A stretch of 64,000 nt of DNA from NCBI GenBank assembly GCA_020086605.1, contig JACBWW010000008.1, positions 20,014,252-20,078,251 on the forward strand, written 5' to 3'. The stretch is from Lanius collurio (Eukaryota; Chordata; Aves; Passeriformes; Laniidae). The translations under genes were made by a program, and so were the position numbers. This document shows, piece by piece, positions 29,201 through 37,600 of this stretch. The notes beneath the pieces were generated by a model, which was not told where the DNA came from, searched no databases, and saw only the letters and a program-made list of their open reading frames with translations. Numbering within the stretch: the stretch's first letter is position 1; each line of letters starts with the position of its first letter.

Positions 29201-30745
29201 GAAAACGACTTCAAGTGTTGCCTCTGGTTCTGTTTTGCTTCCATAGAGTTACCCTTTGTTTACAGTGTTTTGAGGAGTCTTCTCATGAGCTTTTCACAGA
29301 AAATCTGACATTGAACTTCAGAAAAATTAAATGCAAGACCAAATGACAATGCAATCACCACCTTGCATGCCTCAAAAGCCTTGTTTGTCCTATTTGCCAA
29401 TTTATTCTTCCCGTATCCTGAGCCAACTATGTCTTTCAACGTCATGGTACACAGTAAGTCTGCCTCCTCCCATGTGCTTCCAGCTCATCTCCTGCTCTAA
29501 GTGAAATCAACACAATGGCTTTGAGCAAGAGTCACCAATTCATATGAGTAACTACAAATTCATCTGTACTTTCTACTGTAAATGCCTACGGGTCTGCAGT
29601 ATTAAACACATCCAGTACTCATCACTGCTGAGGCTGCGCTAGCGGCACATTCTCACTTAAACAGATAATGGAAAAACAAACTTGTGCAAATTCATCTTTA
29701 CATGAAAACACTGCAAAGCTACTTCGTATCAGCTGTTCCCAGTGTGACTTGCTAGGGCTACCTTACACATTAAGACAGGCACTTACTTAACATCTTCTGA
29801 TAAAACATCTTCCAATTTCGGCTTTTTTCCCAAAAAGACATTTTCAGTACTATCAATCTCAACTTCCCTTTTTGGCTTTACTATTGCTGGTACTGAAGGC
29901 TTTTCTTCCAATCGTTTTCTGCAACATAGAAATGCAAGAAATTTACATTTTGTCTCATTTATTTATGTAATTTCAAGAGAGGAAACACATATGCTAAGGG
30001 CAACTGTGATCCCAGTGCACAACTGTGATCCCAGTACCTGGAAACAACCCAGGTACTTCACCCACAAAAACTGCCGTGAAATTCCAAACCAGGGCCCAGA
30101 AAAGATGGCCACCAGGTCCCCACACTCCCCAGCTGGCCATAGAACTAGGGCTGGCTACAGCTTTAGAGCCAGGGATCCTGAGAAAGTGGGCCACAGAATG
30201 GGTCAGATTGCAAGCGACCACAGTGGGTTATCTGGTCCAACCTCCATGCCCAAGCAGGACCATCCTAGAGCACATTGCACAAGAGCGTGTCCAGACGGTA
30301 CTTGTATAGTAAAGGAGACTCCAAAAACTCTGGGCCATCTGTTTCAATGCACAGTCACCCACGCACTAAAGAAGTTCTTCCTCGTGTTTAGGTGAAACTT
30401 TCTATGCACCAGTTTCTTCCCGAAACCACTTCTCCTACTGCACGGCATCACCAAGAAGAGCCTGACTGCACCCACCCGGCACCCTCCCTTCAGACACTTA
30501 AGACATTGAGTCACGAGAGGGTTCAGCAGCTCGAACAATCCGGCAGAAGCCGGGCCCAGCGCGACAGCCCTCACCCTCATCGCCAGAGCACCCCGGTAGA
30601 GTTGCCCCAGACCCGCTCCGCGCCCTTACCCCGGCCTCTTGGCACCCTCGGCGGGGCTCGTTTTGCTTTTCTTGGCGCCAGAGGCGGCGACGGCCGTGTC
30701 CTCCTCGAACACGCTGAAGAGCTCATCCCCAAAGGCCTCCGCCAT
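2207..30745 (-). CDS. MTREX: MTREX (SKIV2L2/MTR4) exosome RNA helicase, 5' two thirds
   Basis: Ski2-like DExH RNA helicase that unwinds and threads RNA into the nuclear exosome as part of the TRAMP, NEXT and PAXT complexes. Eighteen coding exons are readable on the minus strand; all junctions are GT-AG and all phases join, giving 676 codons. Motif I (SAHTSAGKT) is at residues 152-160, the DEIH box at 244-247, SAT at 275-277, motif V around 470-482 and motif VI ([10 protein letters not shown]) at 511-520. The reading ends in the GWGVVVNF segment where the arch/KOW insertion begins. The human protein is about 1042 residues, so about 350 C-terminal residues lie left of position 1. The start ATG (complement of 30743-30745) opens [14 protein letters not shown], close to the human N-terminus. 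Identity rests on near-complete agreement with the family; no frameshift or lost catalytic residue is seen. Confidence 0.98.
2567..2739 (-). CDS. MTREX: MTREX exon 17
   Basis: Residues 596-653, start of the arch stalk ([17 protein letters not shown] and [19 protein letters not shown]). 173 nt. Confidence 0.96.
4152..4189. repeat. Perfect 19-bp tandem duplication
   Basis: AGAAGACTTTTCTTCCCTA is present twice head to tail, followed by a partial third copy. In MTREX intron 17. Confidence 0.9.
4532..4682 (-). CDS. MTREX: MTREX exon 16
   Basis: Residues 546-596 ([20 protein letters not shown]), the winged-helix region after RecA2. 151 nt. Confidence 0.96.
4950..5150. repeat. Unclassified GC-rich block in MTREX intron 16
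   Basis: About 200 bp of GC-rich sequence, including 'cccctcccccgccccgacct', in otherwise AT-rich intron. Both strands are open for 70-90 codons but encode nothing recognisable. It may be an old LTR or other repeat piece. Confidence 0.4.
5480..5612 (+). mobile_element. CR1 LINE 3' fragment
   Basis: Matches the CR1 3' end (cctgggcacgctgctctat, gaccctgcttgagctg, gacctccacaggtcccttgc) and ends in the cattctgggactctg tail. In MTREX intron 16, antisense to the gene. Confidence 0.85.
12955..13523 (+). mobile_element. CR1 LINE 3' fragment, ~570 bp
   Basis: Contains the typical CR1 3' landmarks: a truncated block with 'gagctggaccatgtccagag', 'ggaacaggttgcccaggga', 'atgatcttaaaggtcacttc'. In MTREX intron 16. 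Confidence 0.9.
14095..14335. other. CpG-bearing island in MTREX intron 16
   Basis: Contains several CpGs (tgtcgca, tacgctc, atcgac, tgcggcggga) and 'gcagcacagctgcagcaatg' in a region otherwise nearly free of CpG. Not recognised as gene or repeat. Confidence 0.35.
15430..15628 (+). mobile_element. CR1 LINE 3' fragment, degraded
   Basis: Short remnant with 'ttgagcagccttgtccagtg' and 'gcagggggctggaact' ending at a degenerate tail. In MTREX intron 16. Confidence 0.8.
16918..16972. repeat. Short tandem duplication
   Basis: 'tacaaacaagaatgatacta' is followed about 27 bp later by 'tacaaacaagatgatactat'. In MTREX intron 16, 170 bp left of exon 15. Confidence 0.75.
17144..17269 (-). CDS. MTREX: MTREX exon 15 (motif VI)
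   Basis: Residues 504-545 with [15 protein letters not shown], the arginine-finger motif VI. 126 nt. It is followed by the 12.5-kb intron 16. Confidence 0.97.
18628..18729 (-). CDS. MTREX: MTREX exon 14 (motif V)
   Basis: Residues 470-503, [20 protein letters not shown] (motif V). 102 nt, phase 0. Confidence 0.96.
19386..19496 (-). CDS. MTREX: MTREX exon 13
   Basis: Residues 433-469, containing [19 protein letters not shown], the conserved HHGG segment of Ski2-like helicases. 111 nt, phase 0. Confidence 0.96.
20143..20222 (-). CDS. MTREX: MTREX exon 12
   Basis: Residues 406-432, reading [20 protein letters not shown] followed by PQ. 80 nt. Confidence 0.95.
21410..21541 (-). CDS. MTREX: MTREX exon 11 (start of RecA2)
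   Basis: Residues 362-406. Reads [20 protein letters not shown] then [14 protein letters not shown], helicase motif IV region. 132 nt. Confidence 0.95.
21682..21784 (-). CDS. MTREX: MTREX exon 10
   Basis: Residues 328-362, the basic glycine-rich loop ([12 protein letters not shown]) typical of MTR4. 103 nt. Confidence 0.95.
22569..22667 (-). CDS. MTREX: MTREX exon 9
   Basis: Residues 295-327, the linker between the two RecA domains ([19 protein letters not shown]). 99 nt, phase 0 at both ends. Confidence 0.96.
23805..23929 (-). CDS. MTREX: MTREX exon 8 (motif III)
   Basis: Residues 253-294. Contains [12 protein letters not shown] and FLSATIPN (motif III SAT at 275-277). 125 nt. The donor reads CAG|gttatt, weaker than the others in this gene. 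Confidence 0.96.
24283..24373 (-). CDS. MTREX: MTREX exon 7 (DEIH box)
   Basis: Residues 223-253. Contains [11 protein letters not shown], the Walker B/DExH box at 244-247. 91 nt. Confidence 0.97.
25249..25423 (-). CDS. MTREX: MTREX exon 6 (motifs Ia and Ib)
   Basis: Residues 164-222, with [12 protein letters not shown] (motif Ia) and [11 protein letters not shown] (motif Ib) of RecA domain 1, ending in MTTE. 175 nt. Confidence 0.97.
26259..26371 (-). CDS. MTREX: MTREX exon 5 (Q-like motif and motif I)
   Basis: Residues 127-164. Begins [14 protein letters not shown] and carries the Walker A sequence SAHTSAGKT, which binds ATP phosphates. 113 nt. Confidence 0.97.
26887..26949 (-). CDS. MTREX: MTREX exon 4
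   Basis: 63-nt exon, residues 106-126, reading [20 protein letters not shown]. Both neighbouring junctions fall between codons. Confidence 0.94.
28090..28502 (+). mobile_element. CR1 LINE 3' fragment
   Basis: Shows CR1 3' blocks ('tcaggacaggctggatcaat', 'ggaccaggctgtccaggaa') and the tail 'ctgtgattctatgatg'. It lies about 100 bp left of MTREX exon 3, in intron 3. Confidence 0.9.
28604..28670 (-). CDS. MTREX: MTREX exon 3
   Basis: Encodes [18 protein letters not shown] and CTHE, residues 83-105. This strongly conserved segment leads into the helicase core. 67 nt. Confidence 0.95.
29787..29918 (-). CDS. MTREX: MTREX exon 2
   Basis: Charged low-complexity linker, residues 39-83, ending in LEDVLSEDV. 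132 nt. This is the part least like the human protein, as expected of the disordered N-terminal tail. Confidence 0.93.
30001..30036. repeat. 19-bp tandem duplication
   Basis: CAACTGTGATCCCAGTGCA is followed directly by CAACTGTGATCCCAGTA. In MTREX intron 1. Confidence 0.9.
30185..30510 (-). mobile_element. CR1 LINE fragment, minus strand
   Basis: Reverse-complement CR1: 'cacagtgggttatctggtcc', 'gtgtccagacggtacttgta', 'aaagaagttcttcctcgtgt'. It lies in MTREX intron 1, within 120 bp of the exon 1 donor, at the edge of the promoter CpG island. Confidence 0.88.
30630..30745 (-). CDS. MTREX: MTREX exon 1
   Basis: Contains the start codon and the acidic exosome-adaptor N-terminus ([14 protein letters not shown]) followed by a lysine-rich linker. 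116 nt, residues 1-39, donor GT at 30628-30629, ends in phase 2. Confidence 0.96.
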
Positions 30746-31120
30746 CTTAGCGGCCGCGCTCCCACAATGCTCCACGCACGGCCTCACGCCTCGCGCCACA
30801 GGGGCCCTTCCGGCCCCGCCCCCCGAGGGGAGACGGAGACTCCCGCCGGTTCTGGCACCGGAGCCGCCCGCACGGTCCGTGCCCTATCCTTATCTCGACT
30901 TCTGTCTGGATCTGGCTCTCGGCCCCGATGCCGGACCCCTCCGTGACTCCCTCCTTGGGCGCACACCCGGCCCTTCGCCGCTGGGAGGTGATGCGCGAAA
31001 ATCCGACGCGGGCCCCGCCGCCTATGCGCGTGCGCGGGGGGTGCCGGCCAATGGGCGGCGGCGGCGGCCGTGTCAAGCGCGGTGCCCGTATGTGCGCGCG
31101 CGCAGGGCGGTGGGGGCGCC
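30746..31120. promoter_or_regulatory. Divergent CpG-island promoter of MTREX and DHX29
   Basis: The two start codons face away from each other only 375 bp apart. The interval is very GC- and CpG-rich and has no TATA box. Visible elements include an ETS-like CTTCCGG at 30807-30813, a GC box CCCCGCCCC at 30814-30822, an NRF1-like TGCGCGTGCGCG at 31025-31036 (one mismatch), CCAAT at 31048-31052 and GGGCGG at 31053-31058. The CpG-rich zone extends into both first exons. Transcription start sites cannot be fixed from sequence alone. Confidence 0.85.
30759..30776 (+). promoter_or_regulatory. ZNF143/STAF-like site in the MTREX-DHX29 promoter
   Basis: The 18 bases CTCCCACAATGCTCCACG agree with the STAF/ZNF143 consensus YYCCCRNMATSCMYYRCR, as I recall it, at 17 of 18 positions. 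The site lies 14 bp upstream of the MTREX ATG, so probably in its 5' UTR or at the start site. ZNF143 sites are common in TATA-less divergent promoters. Factor binding is inference. Confidence 0.6.
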
Positions 31121-31669
31121 ATGGGCGGCCGCAACAAGAAGCAGCGCGCGGGCAGCGCGCCTCATGCCGCCGCCGCCGCCCCCGCCCGCGCCGCCCAGGC
31201 CGAATCAAGCTATTCGGGAGCCAGCTNNNNNNNNNNNNNNNNNNNNNNNNNNNNNNNNNNNNNNNNNNNNNNNNNNNNNNNNNNNNNNNNNNNNNNNNNN
31301 NNNNNNNNNNNNNNNNNNNNNNNNNNNNNNNNNNNNNNNNNNNNNNNNNNNNNNNNNNNNNNNNNNNNNNNNNNNNNNNNNNNNNNNNNNNNNNNNNNNN
31401 NNNNNNNNNNNNNNNNNNNNNNNNNNNNNNNNNNNNNNNNNNNNNNNNNNNNNNNNNNNNNNNNNNNNNNNNNNNNNNNNNNNNNNNNNNNNNNNNNNNN
31501 NNNNNNNNNNNNNNNNNNNNNNNNNNNNNNNNNNNNNNNNNNNNNNNNNNNNNNNNNNNNNNNNNNNNNNNNNNNNNNNAGGCCGGGGCAGCCGCGCCCG
31601 GGGACCCGGCCAGCCGCGCTGCCCCGCCGCGACCAGCACCTGCCTCCAAGGAGCCGCGTGTCAAACAAG
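31121..31669 (+). CDS. DHX29: DHX29 exon 1, interrupted by assembly gap
   Basis: Codons 1-35 are readable to 31226 ([14 protein letters not shown], then an alanine-rich stretch). After the N run, 31580-31669 reads an Ala/Pro-rich stretch ending ASKEPRVKQ, matching the human exon 1 end. Donor GT is at 31670-31671. The two sides are not in the same frame across 353 Ns, so the printed gap length is not the true one. Confidence 0.85.
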
Positions 31670-34600
31670 GTACCCCGGGGAGCGGCCGTGCCATGCGGAC
31701 GAGGAACGGGGCGCGCTTTGCGCGGGGCTGAGGCTGCCTTGGCTGGAGGGGCAGTGCCCTCAGGGAGCCCCCAAGGGTGCGGCTGCCGTGGACTGCGGCG
31801 TTACGAGGAGAGGTCGGCCATCGGGGCCGGTGTTTCCCAGCGTTGGGAAAGGCAGCTGGAATTACTCCGCTCCTAATCTGGTTGGGCCTGGCTATAGCCC
31901 GCCTTGCCTGTCTAGCTGGTCAAGGGAGGCAATCCTCTCCGTGGCCCTAGTGAGGCCACGTCTGGTGTTCTGTGTCCAGTTTGGGGCTCCTCCGTACAAG
32001 AAAGACGAGGAGCTACTGGAGAGTGGACCTACCCAGCGGAGGGTCACAAAGATGGTGTTATCTCCTTATGAGGAGAGACCTAGGGAGCTGGGCCTGTTCA
32101 GAGAAGACTGGGAGGGGCTCTCATAAGTGTATGTAAGTATTTCAAAGGTATGTGCTAAGAGGGTGGTGCTAGACTCTTTTCAGTGGTACCCAGAATGAGG
32201 AGCAGTAGCTGCAAACTAAAACACAAGTTTTACCTCAACATGAGGAAGAAATCCTATATGCTGAGGGCGGCAGGGCACTGAAACAGGCTGTCCAGGGAGG
32301 TCATGGAGTCACCCTCTGTGGAGACACGCAGAACTCACCTGGATTCATTCCTGTGTCACCTGCTGTAGATTTGATGATGTCTAGAGGTCCTTTCCAACTG
32401 TAACTATTCTGTGGTTCTGCTGCCAGGGGTGTTCCTGAGCAGATAAGGCTTGGTGGCATTGATGTGTTAATTACAGAAAGTCTTGTTATTAGATTGTCAG
32501 CAATTCCTGTGGAGCAAGTGTTTGGATGGCACTTTCCCAGATGTCTGTCTTTGTTTTGTATGTTATTAAAATTATTGTAATGTGGATTTGGGATTGTTTT
32601 GGGGTTTTTTTTTCTGTCTTGAAAGAGCTATTCAGGGCTGGAGGCCCTTCTGTGGTGTTGGATAAGATAAAGGATGACTGTTCTGAGCGCAGTCTGAAAT
32701 ACGGACGTGCTACAACGCTGTGAGATGCCTATTTTCAGTACGCGAGCTTTGCCAGAAGTAGCTCAGATACTATATAACATTAGAAAAGCTTGTGTTGCAG
32801 ACCATGAGCAAATCATGCAATGGCCAGGGCATCTGAGATTTCAACTTTTAAAGAAAAAGTCTTGTAATCTGTTAATGTAAGCTTCCTGGACCTGTTAATG
32901 TATTCTGCTTTTATAAGTTGGGTTCTTCCAAATGTAGTTGTGTCTTCCACTCCTGCAATAACCATGGTGCTCAGTCCTCTTCAAAAAATATCCTGCTTCT
33001 CTCTCAGGTTGCATACTGTGGTGAAAAATCAGTCAGTATTTGTGAAAGCTAAGTTGGTATATTCTAAAGAGCTCATCAGTAAGTGCCAGTGAGTAGCTCC
33101 TGAGTGCTGACAGCTGTTTGTGTCTCCTGAGCAGAGGTGACCATACTTTTTCTGGAATCCAGTTACCAAAACCTGGTCTAAGCTTGAAGCAGGCTCTCCC
33201 AGAGCCGTTCTGCAGGGAGGCCAGCACGGATGAGCTGTGCAGCCCACTGCTGGGCGGTAGCTGTGCCTCCTGGAACAGCACTTAGCCACACAGGCAGGTG
33301 GGAGTTGTGGGCCTGCTCAGTTTCTTCCTACCTGTGCAGTACCAGGCACTGCATGTGTGCTCAGATAGTGATGGAATTCAGCAGCAGGCTGTGTGTTGTC
33401 ATTCTAATGACAATAAATAGTTTTTTGAATTAGAGTTGGATTTTTTTTAATAGTTGTTAAATGAGAGGTATTTAAGAATGGCTGTAGCAGAGCAGACCAA
33501 AGGCTTCTGTAACGCAGTGCCCTTTCCTAGGCAGGGGACAAAAGCAGGTACCTAGGTAAGAGCAGATCAGACATGCAGTGATACTGCTGTAGGGTATTCT
33601 TACAGCTCCACAGCTGTAGCTTAGGGTCTTCCTGAACTAGATGTAATTTTTTTTCAATAGTCTCCCATATCAATTGATCTCTTACACTGCAGAGCTGTTC
33701 TGTCTGCTCTTGGACCTCCATCAATGTCTACTGTCCATAGTTTTAGTGGCACAGGGTTCTGTTACATAGCTATGCACTTTGTAATAAAATATCCTCAGTC
33801 TTGCATGTTCTGAAGCTGCCATTTACTTTCCTGTTTGGCAATCCTTTTTCAGTGTTGAGAGAGTGAGCAGTCAATCCCATTTCCTCTCATTATACCCTTC
33901 GGATTTTATATTTTGTCTGACAAGAGTTATAGTCCTCTTCACTATTCCTTGTTTAAGGCCTTTCTCGATTATTACTGTCATTATGCACCTAACCTATGTT
34001 AGGTCTGCTTTAGCTACTTTAAACGATGTTCTCGATGAGTTTTCTGTAATTCATTGTTATTTGCAATTTGCAGGTCCGAAAACTTACAGTTTTGGTTCAA
34101 CAACAGAATCCAGTACTGCTGCAAATCTAGATAAATCTGTTCTTAAGGCAAGTATCTTCTTTACATGAACAGCTTTGATTTTCATAGTATTCCTTTAGCT
34201 TTAGAGTAAATATTTCTTTGGTCTTTCAGTATTGTGTTGTGCGCGTAAACTACGTTAATCTGTGAGACTTTGACCGTTTTGAGTTAGATTTTGTTTAGGG
34301 TTTTGAGTGTCTTTTAAGAAATAGAGGTAAATTAACAGTGCAGGAGAATGTCTGTCTGTTTTTTTAAATAATAAATCATACTTTGCATACAAGACTATTG
34401 TAGGAGTTAGGTTTGGGCTTCTGCTGTGCATATGGATTTTTCTTCCTGTCAGGGAAGGGTTACAGATTTTATGTAACAAACTTAATAGTAACTGAAGCTT
34501 GGTTCATGTTTTAGAAAAGTTTAAAATATTAGAATTATTATACTAATTATAGAATTATTGTACTAATTTTTTTAAAGGTGTTTTGGAAGGAGGTTATCAC

Positions 34601-37600
34601 AGATTGCGTCTTGATGTTCTAATTATCTTATTTGTGTGGAGGAGAAAGTCCTTGAGTTCTTTGATAGAAATTTTTTAAAATTTACTTATGGTATTTCCCT
34701 TAACATACCAAATTTCCTTGAAAATGTAAATATGCTTTCTTGGTAATAAGGAATTAACTCCTCTATTTCAAGTAGAAGCATATAGTTTGCAGAAATAAGT
34801 GTCCTTTATGTAAGAGATGTTTAGGCCACTTATGGAAAGCTTGAAAAGTTGGAATTTGAATGGCAGAGAGATTTCTGCATTCTTACATCCTTAGTCGTGA
34901 AGAGCACTGACACTTCAGAAAAGCTTCTAGCTTGTACCAACTAATTTTTTCTTTGCAGGTAATGATAAATGGTAGTTTGGAGAAAAGGATTATTGATGTG
35001 ATTAATAAACATAAAAACCAAAATGATGACAAAGGAATGATTTCCAAAAGACTAACTGCAAAGAAGCTACAGGTACAGTTAAAGTTTTCTTTTTCATTAT
35101 TATGTAGAATAAAGTTTGGGTTTTGTAATTTTTATCAAATATTGTACTGCAGTTCTGTAAACAGTACAAGCTAATACAGCATGTTTTCCAATAGTTATGT
35201 TAATGATTAGTCAGTGAAATCAAGAAGTATGCTTGTTAGGAAAGACACGTCTTTATGGATTCAGGAACTAAAATCAAGAGCTTTCAGACAAGATAGAGGA
35301 ATAATACTTAATCTGAATGATTTAGGATTCCTACATTTCTCATTCCATATACCTGGAAAATTGCAGGTATATCTTTCTTTAACTAGAAAATATAATGTGT
35401 GCAGAGGCAGGAATGTAGATTTATTTATTCCTATGCATGCATATTTAGAAAGAAAGTATTATAAACTTTGTGCAAAACAGTATTTTCTGCTTAACTTTTG
35501 GATACATTAATGCACATTGTTTATCTCCTTTTAATGCTGACTTTCTGATATGTGGAAAATAGAACTTTGCAAGCTTGTATAACGTTATTAGATTAAATAC
35601 TAATCTTTTCTGGCTGTCTTATTTATAGGATGTATACATGGCTTTACAAAGATTCTCTTTTAAGACTGAACACATTGAAGAAGCAATGAAAAATACGCTT
35701 TTATATGGTGGTGATCTTCACTCTGCACTTGACTGGCTTTGTTTAAACCTTCCTGATGGTGAGTGCGGTGACAAAATAGTTCTTGACAGAAGAGAAACAG
35801 GACCTACTAAGCAGTAGCATTACTACTTCATAGTAGTAATTAAATATATTGTGTTTCTAAGACTAGTAGTTACAGTAGTGATCTTTTCCTAGAGACACAC
35901 CTGACTGGTTCTGGGATATTTTAGTGTATAAATCTTGTGGTCTTCCTGTTTCTACTTGGAAGTCCAGTGAGCAAATACTATCTTACATAAATGCTAAAGC
36001 CTAGTTTTTGTTTCAGTTTGTGTTCTTCTGATTGGTTCCCAACACACTTTAAAATATTTTCCTGTAATTGTTATTGATATTTTCTGTGACCTGTTTTATT
36101 TTGAAGATGCCTTGCCTGAAGGTTTTTGCCAGCAGTTTGAAGAACAGCAGCAGAAACCTAGAGCAAGATTTTGTTCTGTTGTGTCACAACGTGGAACGCT
36201 GCCTCACTTAGAAGATAACAAAAAGAAAGAAAATAGCCCTGAAACTAAGGTAATCTGAAAATCTAGTCTGTAGTTACTTGGGCTGGGGGGAGAGGAGAGA
36301 ACAAAACTTCCAAAAACACGGGAGATGTATTGATTTCCAGCACTGATGTGGAAAGCTTATGGAAATGTTGTATGATTGATAGTTGTCACCTGAATTTGAA
36401 TTTCAGTGGAATGCTAATTTGAAGGTATTTTTCCTGTGAGATCTAGAAGCTTCTTCATAGTTCATTTTTGTGGTAAAGCACTGACAATCTCATGAGGTTT
36501 AGGTTAGGTATTAGGAGGAAATTATTTTCTGTGGAGAGGATGAGACACTGGCACGGGTTGCCCAGAGGAGCTGCTGATGCCCCATCGTTGGCAATGTTCA
36601 AGGCCAGATTGTATGGGGCTTTGAGCAACCTGCCATAGTGGAAGGTGTCTCTGCCTATGACAGGGGTATTGGAACTCGATGATCGCTAAGGTCCCTCCCA
36701 ACACAAGCCGTTCTGTGACTCTATATCTTAATTGCTTAATTTTATCCTATAATGGGTTTATTCTGTTTATTTACATGTGGCACTCTCTACGCACTTGCAT
36801 GGGTTAAAGTTTGCCTACCTGCTTTCAGTGTTTCGATTTCTGTGGTTATTGAATCTTAAACTAGAAAACAAAAAGATTTCATACAAATAATCTCATTCTT
36901 TATGGCAATTATAGCTACTCTAATGTTAAGATCTATTTAAGTGTATGGTGGGGTATTCACCGTGGTTGGGGAAGTCTGATCAATTTTTTTCTTGTTGTAT
37001 ATATATTTTATGTATGAAATCTTAACCAGTAGTTCCTGGATACTGGCAGAAAAAGCATTGTTTTCACATACTTTATCATTACTTTTAACTTACGTTGCTC
37101 TTCTTAGGAAACAAATGTGAGGAAAGAGAAAGAATTGAGTATGAAGGAATGGATTTTGCGATATGCCGAGCAACAGAGTGATGAAGAGAAGGATGAGTCT
37201 GTGAAAGAGACAGAGCAAGAAAAATTTGACCCAGTAAGCAGAATAATGCTTGATGGAAGTCTTTCTGAAAACTGATATGTCTGGTACATCTGCATGTGGC
37301 GGGATCTGTTTGTTACAAAATTGTGTGTTACAAATAGGGGATTGAAAACTCTTTGCGTTGTTGGTAATGTATCTGGCTACTGAAGGAAAATCTGTTGATG
37401 CTGTTTCTTTTCTAAGTTGTTTTTCCTTTCCGATATTACTTGCACTGGGTTCAAAGTGTTGAATGTAATGTGCAGGAAAAAAAAATATATTTCAGTGAGA
37501 TTAAGTGAGTTACTATCAAATTCTGGGAGGTTTTGACTGTTAGTTAAGTGAAAACTCATTATTTCCCCATTTTGTAAGCTTGGTACAAAGGACAAAAAAC

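Noticed and set aside
30392..30946. 184-codon open frame on the plus strand
   Set aside because: It overlaps a CR1 fragment, MTREX exon 1 in antisense and promoter DNA; composition explains it.
30639..32126. Very long open frame on the plus strand across the gap (nearly 500 codons)
   Set aside because: It is open only because N bases carry no stops and the region is GC-rich; it runs antisense to MTREX exon 1 and through CR1 sequence.
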